From Deltaproteobacteria bacterium (GTDB lineage: Bacteria > Myxococcota_A > UBA796 > UBA2385), in assembly GCA_018401435.1 (NCBI GenBank), contig JAGYJW010000010.1:62001-126000 (forward strand): a stretch of 64,000 bases of DNA, given 5' to 3'. The first letter of the stretch is position 1. The number at the start of each line of letters is the position of its first letter. Below are positions 17,105 to 27,706 of this stretch, piece by piece. Position numbers and translations under genes: made by a program. The notes under the pieces are model-generated. The model made no database searches and was not told the origin of the DNA. It saw only the letters and a list, made by a program, of their open reading frames with translations.

Positions 17105-18565
17105 GTGACATCACCCATTGCAACCGCCGCCGCGTCGCCACCGGCCCCGCCGGACTACGACGACGCCATCGTCAAGAAGTTCGTCATCGCCACCGTCTTG
17201 TGGGGCGCGGTGGGCATGCTGGTCGGGGTCATCCTCGCCCTGCAGCTGGCCTGGTGGCCGGCCAACCTGGACCTGCCCTACACCACCTTCGGGCGCCTGC
17301 GGCCGCTGCATACCAATGCGGTCATCTTCGCCTTCACCGGCAACTTCATCTTTGCCGGCGTCTACTACAGCCTGCAGCGGCTGCTGAAGACCCGGCTCTT
17401 CAACGACACCTTGTCCACCATCCACTTCTGGGGATGGCAGGCCATCATCGTGTCGGCGGCGGTGACCCTGCCCCTGGGCATGACCCAGAGCAAGGAGTAC
17501 GCCGAGCTGATCTGGCCCATCGACCTCGCCATCGCGGTCATCTGGGTGGTATTCGCCATCAACTTCTTCGGCACCATCGCCATCCGCAAGGTCAAGCACC
17601 TCTATGTGGCGATCTGGTTCTATATGTCGATGGTGCTGACCATCGCCGTCCTGCACATCGTCAACAACCTGGCCCTGCCGGCGACGCTGACGCGGTCCTA
17701 CCCCATCTATGCGGGCATGACCGACGCCCTGGTGCAGTGGTGGTATGGCCACAACGCGGTGGGCTTCTTGCTCACCACGCCCATTCTCGGCCTGATGTAC
17801 TACTTCCTGCCCAAGTCGGTGGGGCGCCCGGTCTATAGCTACCGGCTGTCCATCGTTCACTTCTGGGCCCTGGTCTTCATCTACATCTGGGCGGGCCCCC
17901 ACCACCTGCTCTACAGCGGCCTGCCCGACTGGGCCCAGACCGTGGGCATGGTCTTCAGCCTGGCCCTGCTGGCGCCGTCCTGGGGCGGCATGCTCAACGG
18001 CCTGCTCACCCTGCGGGGGGCCTGGGACAAGCTGCGCACCGACCCCATCGTGAAGTTCTGGGCGGTGGCCGTCTCCTTCTACGGCATGTCCACCTTTGAA
18101 GGCCCGATGATGTCGATTCGGGTGGTGAACTCGCTGTCCCACTACACCGACTGGACCATCGGCCATGTGCACAGCGGCGCCCTGGGTTGGGTGGGCATGG
18201 CCGCCTTCGCAATGCTCTACTACCTCGTGCCCCGCTTGTGGAACCGCAAGCTGCACAGCGTCAGCCTGGCCTCTACCCACTTCTGGCTCGCGACCATCGG
18301 CATCGTGCTCTATGTCGTGTCGATGTGGGCCAGTGGCATCACCCAGGGCCTGATGTGGCGGGCCTTCGACGCCGACGGCCAGCTTCAGTACGCCAGCTTC
18401 ATGGACACCGTCCTGCAGCTGATGCCCTTCTACTGGATCCGCCTCGCCGGCGGCACCATGTACCTGACCGGGCTGCTGATCATGGCCTTCAACCTGATCA
18501 AGACGGCCAAGGGTGACACGCCCCTCGTCGCCGCCACAACCCCTGTCGCCGCTCCGGCCAAGTGA
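17105..18565 (+). CDS. ccoN: cbb3-type cytochrome c oxidase subunit I
   Basis: 486 residues from GTG, with GGAGG at 17091-17095. This is the catalytic subunit of the proton-pumping, high-affinity cbb3 oxidase in the inner membrane. The expected histidines are present: His69 (LRPLHTNA) for low-spin heme b, His216 (WWYGHNAVG) and His266-His267 (AGPHHLLY) for CuB, and His354/His356 ([10 protein letters not shown]) for the hemes. At least twelve membrane segments are visible and the length is usual. It is the first gene of a tight operon. The 247-bp divergent gap upstream shows no clear FNR/Anr palindrome. Confidence 0.98.
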   Translation: MTSPIATAAASPPAPPDYDDAIVKKFVIATVLWGAVGMLVGVILALQLAWWPANLDLPYTTFGRLRPLHTNAVIFAFTGNFIFAGVYYSLQRLLKTRLFNDTLSTIHFWGWQAIIVSAAVTLPLGMTQSKEYAELIWPIDLAIAVIWVVFAINFFGTIAIRKVKHLYVAIWFYMSMVLTIAVLHIVNNLALPATLTRSYPIYAGMTDALVQWWYGHNAVGFLLTTPILGLMYYFLPKSVGRPVYSYRLSIVHFWALVFIYIWAGPHHLLYSGLPDWAQTVGMVFSLALLAPSWGGMLNGLLTLRGAWDKLRTDPIVKFWAVAVSFYGMSTFEGPMMSIRVVNSLSHYTDWTIGHVHSGALGWVGMAAFAMLYYLVPRLWNRKLHSVSLASTHFWLATIGIVLYVVSMWASGITQGLMWRAFDADGQLQYASFMDTVLQLMPFYWIRLAGGTMYLTGLLIMAFNLIKTAKGDTPLVAATTPVAAPAK

Positions 18566-18569
18566 CGCC

Positions 18570-19283
18570 ATGACCCAACCCAACGACACGCACACCGAGC
18601 ACTGGCACCGCCGGCTCCTCGAGGGCAAGAGCGCGCTGATGGCGGTGCTCACCACGGTCGCCATCTCGATTGGTGGCCTGGTGGAGATCATCCCGATGTA
18701 CTCCCTGGCGGCCGGTCCCCAGGCCATCGCCGAGGTCAGCCCCTATACGCCGCTGGAGCTGGCCGGACGCGACGTCTACATCCGAGAGGGCTGCTACAAC
18801 TGCCACAGCCAGATGGTGCGGCCCTTCCGCTCCGAGACGATGCGCTACGGCCCCTGGACCCGTGCGGGCGAATATGCCTATGACCGGCCCTTCCAGCTGG
18901 GCAGCCGCCGCATCGGGCCCGACCTGCAGCGGCTGGGCGGCAAGTACCCCGACGCCTGGCACTACGAGCATATGCGCGACCCCCGAAGCACCTCGCCGGG
19001 CAGCATCATGCCCACCTATGGCTGGCTGCTCACCGACAGCTACGATGTGGCCGACGTGACGGCGTCGGTGCAGGCCATGCAGACCCTGGGCGTGCCCTAT
19101 CGTGACGACGAGGTGGCCCAGGTCGCCGAGAGCCTGTCCAAGCAGGCCGATGGCATCGTGGCTTCGCTCAAGGGTCAAGGCATCGAGACGACCCCGGATC
19201 GCGAGATTGTGGCGATGATCGCCTATCTCCAGCGGCTGGGTGTGGACGGCAAGGCGGCGGTTGCCGCAGCGGAGGCCAAGTGA
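18570..19283 (+). CDS. ccoO: cbb3-type cytochrome c oxidase subunit II (monoheme cytochrome c)
   Basis: 237 residues from the ATG four bases after ccoN. One N-terminal membrane anchor (residues about 20-45) is followed by the heme c site CYNCH (Cys75, Cys78, His79) in the typical context YIREGCYNCHSQMVRPF, and by IMPTYGWLL, which supplies the axial Met. The protein passes electrons from CcoP to the CcoN hemes on the periplasmic side. Length and order fit the family. The stop overlaps the ccoQ start (GTGA). Confidence 0.97.
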   Translation: MTQPNDTHTEHWHRRLLEGKSALMAVLTTVAISIGGLVEIIPMYSLAAGPQAIAEVSPYTPLELAGRDVYIREGCYNCHSQMVRPFRSETMRYGPWTRAGEYAYDRPFQLGSRRIGPDLQRLGGKYPDAWHYEHMRDPRSTSPGSIMPTYGWLLTDSYDVADVTASVQAMQTLGVPYRDDEVAQVAESLSKQADGIVASLKGQGIETTPDREIVAMIAYLQRLGVDGKAAVAAAEAK

Positions 19284-19486
19284 AGAGCCCCCTCATCCAA
19301 CAGGCGAATGACGCCCTGGCCCACTCCAGCGGCGAGGGGCTGCTGATGGGCACCATGACGGTGATCTTCCTCGTCTTCTTCGTGGGTTGGGCCGTGTGGG
19401 CCTGGCTGCCGGCCAACAAAGACAGGATGGAGGCGGCTGCGCGCATGCCGCTCGATGACGGACTGCCCAATGGAGGTGAGGCATGA
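19280..19486 (+). CDS. ccoQ: cbb3 oxidase small subunit CcoQ/FixQ
   Basis: 68 residues from a GTG overlapping ccoO. A single membrane helix at about residues 23-44 (MGTMTVIFLVFFVGWAVWAW) is followed by a short charged tail. Position between ccoO and ccoP, size and topology identify it as CcoQ, which stabilises the assembled oxidase. Sequence similarity in this family is weak by nature, so position carries most of the weight. Confidence 0.85.
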   Translation: MKSPLIQQANDALAHSSGEGLLMGTMTVIFLVFFVGWAVWAWLPANKDRMEAAARMPLDDGLPNGGEA

Positions 19487-20001
19487 GCGCCAAGAACGGA
19501 CCCCAGCACGACCGTGTGCTCGGCCACGCCGACGAATGCGACGGCATCGAAGAGTATGACAACAAGCTGCCCACCTGGTGGCTGGGCCTCTTCTACCTCT
19601 CGATCATCGTGGGCGTGGGCTACGGCATCAGCTACCACTTCATCGAGAAGACCTCCCAGGCCGCACTCTATGACGCCGAGATGGCGGCGGCCGAGGCCCG
19701 CTGGCCCACGCCCAGCGCCGACGACGCGCTGGCTGCGGCGGCCAACCCCGAATCCATCGCCGCGGGCAAGGAGATCTACGCGACCAACTGCGTGGGTTGC
19801 CACGCGCCGGACCTGACGGGGGGCATCGGTCCCAACCTGACCGATGCCGAATGGATTCATGGCGGCACCCTCGCAGACATCAACAGGGTGATTACAGAAG
19901 GTGTGCCCGAGAAGGGCATGCTGACCTGGGGCCCCATCCTGGGCCCCCAGAAGGTCGCCCAGGTGGCTGCCTATATTCATGGCGCCGGCGGCGGGCAGTA
20001 G
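19483..20001 (+). CDS. ccoP: cbb3 oxidase subunit III, short monoheme form
   Basis: 172 residues; the ATG overlaps ccoQ (ATGA). The N-terminus has the CcoP signature EYDNKLPTWWLGLFYLSI with one membrane helix, then a single cytochrome c domain with CVGCH (Cys103, Cys106, His107) and GMLTWGPIL for the axial Met. Typical CcoP proteins have about 300 residues and two hemes; here only one cytochrome domain is present and there is no sign of truncation, since the stop is followed at once by the normal next gene. The electron path therefore has one heme fewer than in classic cbb3 enzymes. Confidence 0.92.
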   Translation: MSAKNGPQHDRVLGHADECDGIEEYDNKLPTWWLGLFYLSIIVGVGYGISYHFIEKTSQAALYDAEMAAAEARWPTPSADDALAAAANPESIAAGKEIYATNCVGCHAPDLTGGIGPNLTDAEWIHGGTLADINRVITEGVPEKGMLTWGPILGPQKVAQVAAYIHGAGGGQ

Positions 20002-20025
20002 CGCGGACGCGCTCAGGGAGAGACG

Positions 20026-21402
20026 ATGAGCACCTATGGCGGAACCGATCGCAGCACGGGCAAACGCGCCTGGGTTTATGCACAGTCGGTCAAGGGCCGC
20101 TTTCAGAAGGCTCACCGCTGGTCGGGTTGGGCCCTGCTGGCCGTGCTCTTCGTCACGCCCTGGCTGCGCATCGGCGGCCGCCCGCTGGTGCTCATCGACC
20201 TTCCGGGGCGTCGTCTCTACGCCCTGGGCACCGTCTTCACCGCCCGCGACACCATCTTCATTCTGCTGATGGGCCTCTTTGGCGCCTTCGCCCTCTTCCT
20301 CTTCACCAGCCTCTATGGTCGGCTGTGGTGCGGCTATGCCTGCCCCCAGACGGTCTTTCTCGAAGAGCTGATCCGGCCCCTGGAAAAGCTCTGGGAGGGT
20401 GAGCGGGGCGTGCGGCGGGCTCGAGACGCCAAGCCCATGAGCTTCGACAAGCTCTGGCGAAAGGTGGGCAAGTGGGCCTCCTACACGGTGTTGGGCACCG
20501 CGGGCTCCTTGACCCTGGTGTCCTATTTCCACCCGGCCGGCGAGCTGTGGACCGGCCAGGCCGGCGTGGGCGCCTACAGCATGGTGGCGGTGCTCGCGGT
20601 GGGCTTCATCCTGGACTATGGCTGGTTCCGCGAGCAGTTCTGCAACTACCTCTGCCCCTATGCCCGCTTCCAGGGGGCGCTGACCGACGACGAGAGCCTG
20701 GTCATCGCCTATGACCTCAAGCTGGGCGAGCCCCGCCAGGACAAGGCCGCCCGCAAGACCACGCCCAAAGAAGAGCTGGGCGCCTGCATCGACTGCAACA
20801 AGTGCGTGGTGGTCTGCCCCACCGGCATCGACATCCGGGATGGCTACCAGCTGGAATGCATTGGCTGCGCCCGCTGCGTGGACGCCTGTGAAGGGGTCAT
20901 GGGCAAACTCAACCAGCCCTCCCTGGTAAACTACACCACCATCGCCGAGACCGAGGGGCGCAAGCGCCGGATCGTCCGTCCCCGCACGGTGGCCTATGGC
21001 GCGCTGTTGGCTGCGCTGGCCGCGATCTTCGTGGGCATGATGGGCAGCCGCCACAGCCTCGAGGTCGGCATCAACCGGGTGCCGGGCACCCTCTACCAGG
21101 TGGATGACGACGGCTGGACCCGCAACACCTTCTTGTTGGAGGTCACCAGCCACTTCACCGAGGGCGCCGACCGGCCCTTGGAGGTGCGGGTGGATGGCCT
21201 GCCTGCCGGCGCCGAACTCACCTTGCCTCCGCTCAAGGTGGGAGCCGACCAGACGGTCAAGGTGCCCCTGGTGGTGCGCGTTCCACCCCAGGCCGACCTG
21301 CCGCGCACCCTGCCCTTGGAGGTCACCGTCACCAGCGGCGACGACGAAGTGAGCGTGCAGGCCACCTTCAAGAGTGGGGCCGAAGAGGCCCTGGAGGGAT
21401 GA
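20026..21402 (+). CDS. ccoG: Cytochrome oxidase accessory protein CcoG (FixG)
   Basis: 458 residues from ATG. Membrane helices enclose the conserved CGYACPQTVF and FCNYLCPYARFQG blocks. Two ferredoxin-type 4Fe-4S motifs follow: CIDCNKCVVVCP and CIGCARCVDAC. The C-terminal 130 residues form the Ig-like periplasmic domain of FixG proteins. CcoG is a cupric reductase that supplies Cu(I) for building the CcoN CuB centre, which fits its place between the structural genes and the CcoI copper pump. Full length. Confidence 0.96.
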   Translation: MSTYGGTDRSTGKRAWVYAQSVKGRFQKAHRWSGWALLAVLFVTPWLRIGGRPLVLIDLPGRRLYALGTVFTARDTIFILLMGLFGAFALFLFTSLYGRLWCGYACPQTVFLEELIRPLEKLWEGERGVRRARDAKPMSFDKLWRKVGKWASYTVLGTAGSLTLVSYFHPAGELWTGQAGVGAYSMVAVLAVGFILDYGWFREQFCNYLCPYARFQGALTDDESLVIAYDLKLGEPRQDKAARKTTPKEELGACIDCNKCVVVCPTGIDIRDGYQLECIGCARCVDACEGVMGKLNQPSLVNYTTIAETEGRKRRIVRPRTVAYGALLAALAAIFVGMMGSRHSLEVGINRVPGTLYQVDDDGWTRNTFLLEVTSHFTEGADRPLEVRVDGLPAGAELTLPPLKVGADQTVKVPLVVRVPPQADLPRTLPLEVTVTSGDDEVSVQATFKSGAEEALEG

Positions 21403-21530
21403 TGGATCGCTGGGTCATTGGAATCATCGCGGGCTTCGCCCTCATGTTCTTCGTCAATGGGCTGCTGGTCTGGCTGGCCCTGGACGAGCCCCTCGAGATT
21501 GACGCCAGCTACGAGCAGGAGGCGCGGTGA
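21402..21530 (+). CDS. Very short CcoH/FixH-like membrane protein
   Basis: 42 residues. The ATG at 21402 overlaps the ccoG stop (TGATG), another ATG lies one codon earlier, and GGAGGG is at 21393-21398. The stop overlaps the ccoI start (GTGA). One membrane helix (about residues 4-27: WVIGIIAGFALMFFVNGLLV) is followed by an acidic tail. It occupies the ccoH position and resembles the N-terminal helix of CcoH, but lacks the periplasmic domain that makes normal CcoH about 150 residues long. Function in oxidase assembly is inferred from position. The tight overlaps on both sides argue that it is real. Confidence 0.75.
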   Translation: MDRWVIGIIAGFALMFFVNGLLVWLALDEPLEIDASYEQEAR

Positions 21531-23896
21531 CCCTGCCGCCCCAGGCTGCCGCCGCGCAGTCCGGGACGGCCCTGGGCCCGCGCATCCGTCCCTGCACCCA
21601 TTGTGGTCTGGAGATGGAGCTTGCCGACCCGCCGCCCCCAGCGACGGCCGCCGTCTATTGCTGCCATGGCTGCGAGACGGCCGCGGCCATCATTCGCGGG
21701 GCCGGGCTGGAGCAGTATTATGTCGAGAGGGACCGACCCGCGCCCCGTCCCGGCACGAAGGGCGGGCGACCCCTGGCCCAGGGCATCGCGATCGAGACGC
21801 TGGAGGATGGCAAGCAGCGCGCCCGCTTCCAGGTGGATGGGCTGCAGTGTGCGGCCTGCGTGTGGGTGACCGAGAAGGTGCTGCAGGGCGACCCGGCTGT
21901 GTTGGATGCCACCGTCAGCTATGCAACCGGGCGGGCCGAGCTGGTGCTGCAAGCGGGGTCCAACGATCTCGAGCCCTTGCTGCAGCGCATTCAGGCCCTG
22001 GGCTACCACCCCCGCGCCTTTGAGTTGGCCCCGGCACGCAGCGCCGATCGCGACCTGCTGCTGCGCCTGGGGGTGGCCAGCTTTGCCGCCATGAACGTGA
22101 TGATGCTGTCGGTTGGCGTCTATCTGGGCTGGTTCTCGGGCATGTCCGAGTCCTACGCCGCCCTCTTTCGCACCGTGAACCTCGCCCTGGCCACCCCGGT
22201 GGCCCTGTGGTCGGCCGCCCCCTTCTATTCGGCCGCCTGGACGGCCTTGCGGCACCGCGTGCTGAGCATGGACCTGCCCATCAGCATCGGCGTGGGGGTG
22301 CTGTGGTTGCATGGGGTGCTGAGCACCCTTGTGTTGCGGCAGGATGGCTACCTGGACTCGATGTCCATGCTGGTGGCCCTGCTGTTGGCGGGCCGGCTGG
22401 TGGAGCAGCGGGGCCGACGCCACACCGCCGAGGCCGCGACGGCCCTAGCCAGCACCGCACCGGCCTGGGCCCGGCGGCTGCGGGTGGATGGTGAAGACAG
22501 GGTGCCCGCCGACAGCCTGCTGCCCGGCGACCGCGTGGCCGTGGCCGCCGGCGAGGAGCTTCCTTGCGACGGGCGCGTGCTGCAGGGCAGCGGTCGGGTG
22601 GAGATGGCGCTGTTGACCGGCGAAGCCGAGCCGGCCGCTGTCGCGCCGGGAGACCCGGTGGTGGCAGGCGGCGTGATGGTGGATGGGAACCTCATTGTCG
22701 AGGTCGAGGCCGTCGCGGGCTCCACCCTGTTGGCCCGCATGGCCCAGGGCCTGCGCGACGCCGTAGACCGCCCGCCCGCCCCCGACGCCGCCGACCGCAT
22801 CGCTCCCTGGTTCACCGCCCTCACGCTGATCACCGCGGCCCTGACCTTCGCGGGCTGGTGGTGGGCTGCCGGCACGGGCCCCGCCCTGAAGGCCGCCGTG
22901 GCCGTGCTGGTGGTGGCCTGCCCCTGCGCCCTGTCCCTGGCCCGCCCGCTGGCCATCGCCGCGGGTCTGGGCGCGGCCGCCCGACGGGGCCTGCTCTTTC
23001 GTTCGGGCGACGCCCTGTTGCGTCTGGCCGACATCGACGGCGTGGCCGTGGACAAGACCGGCACGGTGACGGGGGGCGTGCCCGAGGTCATCGCGGGCGA
23101 CGACGCCACCCTGCGCATCGCCGCGGGGCTGGAGCGCCACAGCATCCACCCCGTCGCCCGGGCCATCGTGGCCGAGGCCACCGCCCGGGGCATCCCGGTG
23201 CCCGCTGCCACCGATGTGGTCGAGACGGCGGGCCAAGGCATCACGGGCCTCGTGAATGGGGTCCCTGTCTCCATCTTCGCCGGGGACTCCCCGGGTGAGG
23301 TCGTGGTCTCTGGGATCGGATCCCTGCTGCTGCGGGACCGCACACGCCCAGACGCCGCCCAGGCCGTGGCCGCGCTGGGTCGCCTGGGGCTGGCCCCCAC
23401 CCTGCTCACCGGCGACCACCCGGATGTGGCCGCGCCCATCGCTGCGGGGGCCGGCATCCTGTCCTGGCAGGCGCGGCAGCGCCCAGACGACAAGGCCGCG
23501 TGGATTCAGCAGCGCCAGGATGCGGGCCAGCGCTGGCTCTTTGTGGGCGATGGCATCAACGACGGCCCCGCCCTGGGGGTGGCCGAGGTCGGCATCGCCA
23601 TGGGCAGCGGCTCGGCCAGCAGCCTGCTGGTGGCGGACGCGGTGGTGGCGGCCCCGGGCCTGCAGCCGGTGGTGGCGGGCCTGGTGATCGCCCAGGAGAC
23701 CCTGCGGGCCACCCGCAAGAACCTGCGCCGCTCCCTCATCTACAATGTGTTGGCCGTGGCCGCAGCGGTGGCGGGCCTGGTCAACCCCCTGGTGGCCGCC
23801 TTGTTGATGCCCCTGTCCAGCGCCGCGGTGCTGGTGGGCGCCCTGGCGGTAGAGCGCCGGGTGCGGCGTCGCCTCGCAAATCTCACAACCTCGTAG
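21527..23896 (+). CDS. ccoI: Copper-exporting P1B-type ATPase CcoI (FixI)
   Basis: 789 residues from a GTG overlapping the small upstream gene. N-terminal Cys-rich region (PCTHCG, CCHGCE) and a heavy-metal domain with CAAC precede the membrane part. Hallmarks: CPC at 465-467 in the transport helix, the phosphorylated Asp in DKTGT (Asp509), an SIHPVARA His-Pro motif, and GDGIND from residue 674. CcoI moves copper across the inner membrane for cbb3 assembly. It lies between the CcoH-like gene and ccoS as usual, and length is normal for FixI. Confidence 0.96.
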   Translation: MTLPPQAAAAQSGTALGPRIRPCTHCGLEMELADPPPPATAAVYCCHGCETAAAIIRGAGLEQYYVERDRPAPRPGTKGGRPLAQGIAIETLEDGKQRARFQVDGLQCAACVWVTEKVLQGDPAVLDATVSYATGRAELVLQAGSNDLEPLLQRIQALGYHPRAFELAPARSADRDLLLRLGVASFAAMNVMMLSVGVYLGWFSGMSESYAALFRTVNLALATPVALWSAAPFYSAAWTALRHRVLSMDLPISIGVGVLWLHGVLSTLVLRQDGYLDSMSMLVALLLAGRLVEQRGRRHTAEAATALASTAPAWARRLRVDGEDRVPADSLLPGDRVAVAAGEELPCDGRVLQGSGRVEMALLTGEAEPAAVAPGDPVVAGGVMVDGNLIVEVEAVAGSTLLARMAQGLRDAVDRPPAPDAADRIAPWFTALTLITAALTFAGWWWAAGTGPALKAAVAVLVVACPCALSLARPLAIAAGLGAAARRGLLFRSGDALLRLADIDGVAVDKTGTVTGGVPEVIAGDDATLRIAAGLERHSIHPVARAIVAEATARGIPVPAATDVVETAGQGITGLVNGVPVSIFAGDSPGEVVVSGIGSLLLRDRTRPDAAQAVAALGRLGLAPTLLTGDHPDVAAPIAAGAGILSWQARQRPDDKAAWIQQRQDAGQRWLFVGDGINDGPALGVAEVGIAMGSGSASSLLVADAVVAAPGLQPVVAGLVIAQETLRATRKNLRRSLIYNVLAVAAAVAGLVNPLVAALLMPLSSAAVLVGALAVERRVRRRLANLTTS

Positions 23897-23904
23897 AGTT
23901 CGCC

Positions 23905-24039
23905 ATGAACGCCATCTTCTTCCTGTTGCCTGCCGCCGTGCTGCTGGGTGCCACCTTCGCCTTTCTCTTCTTGAAGGCGGCGAAGGACGGTCAGTTCGAA
24001 GACCTGGACGACCCACCCGAGCGCATCCTGCACGACTGA
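23905..24039 (+). CDS. ccoS: cbb3 oxidase maturation protein CcoS
   Basis: 44 residues from ATG. One membrane helix ([19 protein letters not shown]) is followed by [16 protein letters not shown], the family's conserved Gly-Gln-Phe-x-Asp-Leu-Asp tail. CcoS is needed to insert heme and copper into CcoN. It ends the ccoNOQPG-H-I-S operon. About 210 bases follow before the helicase, with only a weak inverted repeat (24065-24070/24085-24090). Confidence 0.92.
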   Translation: MNAIFFLLPAAVLLGATFAFLFLKAAKDGQFEDLDDPPERILHD

Positions 24040-24253
24040 TCAACCCGGTCCGCCGCGGCTTGACGGAGGGGGCCGGCAGTCGCGCCCTCCCCCTGGGGTT
24101 GGACCATCGCCCGTGACGTTCCTGCGACCGCCACCGGCAGGCGGCCAGGCGGGCTATGCTGGGCGGCGAGCGGCCCCACCCTGGGACCGCGCGGCCGGGC
24201 CTCATGTACAAAACAGCGCCAGCGGCCGCTCTCCTCAGAATGGAAGCGACGAG

Positions 24254-25581
<1,328 letters not shown>

Positions 25582-25585
<4 letters not shown>

Positions 25586-26112
25586 GCGCGGCCCGCCGGC
25601 AAGCCGGGGATGCGCAGGACCTGGCCCGGGTAGATCCGGTCCGGGTCCGTCAGCATCGGCTTGTTGGCCTCGAAGATCTCGGGGTAGCGGCGCCAGTCTC
25701 CATAGACCGCCTTGGCGATCTTGGAGAGGGTGTCGCCTCTCTGCACCGTGTGAAAGCGGGCCGGGGGCTCCTCCACCGGGGCGGTGGCCACCGCGGACTG
25801 GGGCGGCGCGTCGATGGCCAGCCGGTCCTCCACCTGCTCGACGATGGTGGTATTTCCAAGCTGCAGCACGATCTTTTCGGCAACCTCCCGAGAGGGCACC
25901 TGCCCGGTGACCGTGGCCACGCCGTCGGCGAAGTCCAGCCGCAGCGCGCGCACCGGCAGGCCCAGCTTCAAGACCTTCGCGTGAAGCTGGGAGGCCACAA
26001 AGTCGGGGTCATAGCTGGGCTTTGCGGGATCCGCCTTGGCCTCGTCGGCCGGGTTGCTGTCGGCGCCAAAGAGCTTCTCACCGGCGCCCTTGACGAAATC
26101 GAAGAGTCCCAT
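25582..26112 (-). CDS. BON and LysM domain protein (Kbp/YgaU-like)
   Basis: 176 residues from the ATG at 26112. [15 protein letters not shown] is the typical Kbp opening. A BON domain (about 48-102: [18 protein letters not shown]) is followed by a LysM domain (about 120-170: [19 protein letters not shown] through YPGQVLRIP). The E. coli protein of this layout (about 149 residues) binds potassium in the cytoplasm; this one has a slightly longer linker. There is no signal peptide, consistent with that location. Its stop codon overlaps that of the helicase. Confidence 0.92.
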
Positions 26113-26229
26113 CTTGGCTCCAAAGCTGGGTGTTGAGGGGCTCTATGGCAGCGCAACCGGTCCCGCAGGGGGCCTGTAAGGGGGCTGTGATCCCGCGCGG
26201 CCCAGGGGGCGCCGGGCGGGTGCCGCCCT

Positions 26230-27585
26230 TCAACGGGTGTGGAAGATATAGGACCGCATGTCTACCGTGGGCCGATTGCCCTCGGGAATCTCGCGGTGCA
26301 GCGCCATGCCGGTGGTGCGGCTGTCTACCAGGGTGTAGGACCCCCCGTGGATATTGAGGGTCTTGCCGGCCTGCAGGCGGTCGGCCACCGTGGCCCCCAG
26401 CGGCGGGTTGGGGAAGATGCCGCGGATGCGGCGGTCCCAGGCGTTGGCGGTGTAGGGGTCGGTACTGTTGGACAGCGCGACCCAGCCCTGGTGCACCTGC
26501 TGCGTGAAAGCGGTCCACTCCTGGGCTTCGCGCTGGCGCTCGCGTTCGGCCTGGGTGTCGCCCAGCGACATGCCCAGGGCGGTGGAGATTCGGTCGGTGA
26601 TGTTGGCGAGGGTGCCGTTGGTGCCCTTGTTGTCCTTCAGCTTCTCGTCGCGGCTGAGTTTCGCCCGCGCGGGCAGCCACTTCTCACGGATATTCCGCAG
26701 GTGGGTGTCGAGCTGCTGCTGGCGTTGGGCCTTCTTCTCGAGGCCCACCTCCTTGCCCACCGCCCGCTCGATCTCGGCGGGAAAGAAGACCTCGACGAAG
26801 TGGCGGAGATCGCTCTCCTGGGCGGCGAGGGTCTGGGCCTGCCGCTCGGCCTGCTCCAGGGCGCTGAGCACGGGCACCAGGGCCTCTCGCCAGGCGCGCA
26901 GGTCCTCCTTGCCGCGGGCCTCGGTCAGGGCGACGCGAGGCCCGGTGACGGCATCGGTGAGGTCGCCCGTGCCGTCCAGCGCGAGGGCGCGGCGATCGAC
27001 CCCGTCGCTCTGGGCGACCAGCCACTCGCGCATGGGGCCGACCTTGTCGTCGTCTCGGCGCACCGCCACGGCGAAGTCGAAGGCGAGGTCAAAGGCGGGC
27101 TGTTCGGCGACGCGGTTGCGGAGCCCGACGGCGCGCGAGCTGAGCATGCCCTGCTTCTCGAGGCGGGCGGCCGTCTCGGTGGCGGCGCGGACCTGCTCCT
27201 TGCGGGTCTTCCAGGCGCCGACGAGCCGACTCGCCAGCTCCTCGAGGCGCTTGCCCTGGGTGGTGGCCTCCTCCCAGGTGCCCGCCTTGACCAGGGCGAT
27301 TCGGGCGGCATCTTCGGCGTTCCCGTACTGCTCGGCCTCCTCGTCGGTGGGGGTGACCTTCTTGTACAAGGCCTCGCGCAGCTTGGCGATCAGCACGTTG
27401 AAGCGGTCGAGGTGATCGGCGGTTTCGAGCAGCTCGCGGCGCTCCTGAAGCTGTTCGGCGAAGCCGGGCAAGGGCGACTCGGCCGGCTCGTCCACAGGGC
27501 CGAGACCGAAATGCTCGCGCAGCTCGCGGATCCACTTGAGGCGGGCGTTGTGGGTGTCGGGTCCCTTCTCGTCGAGCTCGGGCAT
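26230..27585 (-). CDS. Hypothetical charged, coiled-coil-rich protein
   Basis: 451 residues from the ATG at 27585 (MPELDEKGPDTHN); the frame is open a little further but the upstream residues look non-coding. The protein is rich in Glu, Arg, Ala and Leu, with long helical stretches (AARLEKQG, LEQAERQAQTLAAQESD) suggesting coiled coils. It has no signal or membrane segment. The C-terminal 110 residues are less helical (GWVALSNSTDPYTANAWDRRI, IHGGSYTLVDSRTTG) and may form a separate domain. A region with similar wording occurs in type VI secretion IcmF/TssM C-termini, but I cannot confirm that. It stands alone. Confidence 0.7.
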   Translation of the reverse strand: MPELDEKGPDTHNARLKWIRELREHFGLGPVDEPAESPLPGFAEQLQERRELLETADHLDRFNVLIAKLREALYKKVTPTDEEAEQYGNAEDAARIALVKAGTWEEATTQGKRLEELASRLVGAWKTRKEQVRAATETAARLEKQGMLSSRAVGLRNRVAEQPAFDLAFDFAVAVRRDDDKVGPMREWLVAQSDGVDRRALALDGTGDLTDAVTGPRVALTEARGKEDLRAWREALVPVLSALEQAERQAQTLAAQESDLRHFVEVFFPAEIERAVGKEVGLEKKAQRQQQLDTHLRNIREKWLPARAKLSRDEKLKDNKGTNGTLANITDRISTALGMSLGDTQAERERQREAQEWTAFTQQVHQGWVALSNSTDPYTANAWDRRIRGIFPNPPLGATVADRLQAGKTLNIHGGSYTLVDSRTTGMALHREIPEGNRPTVDMRSYIFHTR

Positions 27586-27706
27586 GGTCGTCCTCCATCG
27601 GGTGGTGGCGGAGAACCATATGGGCGCAACCATCGGCTGGCGAGCCCGCGCAGGCAGCCCGCCTCCGATCTTCGAAGCCCGAGATCGCCCGCGCAGAATC
27701 GGCGCT

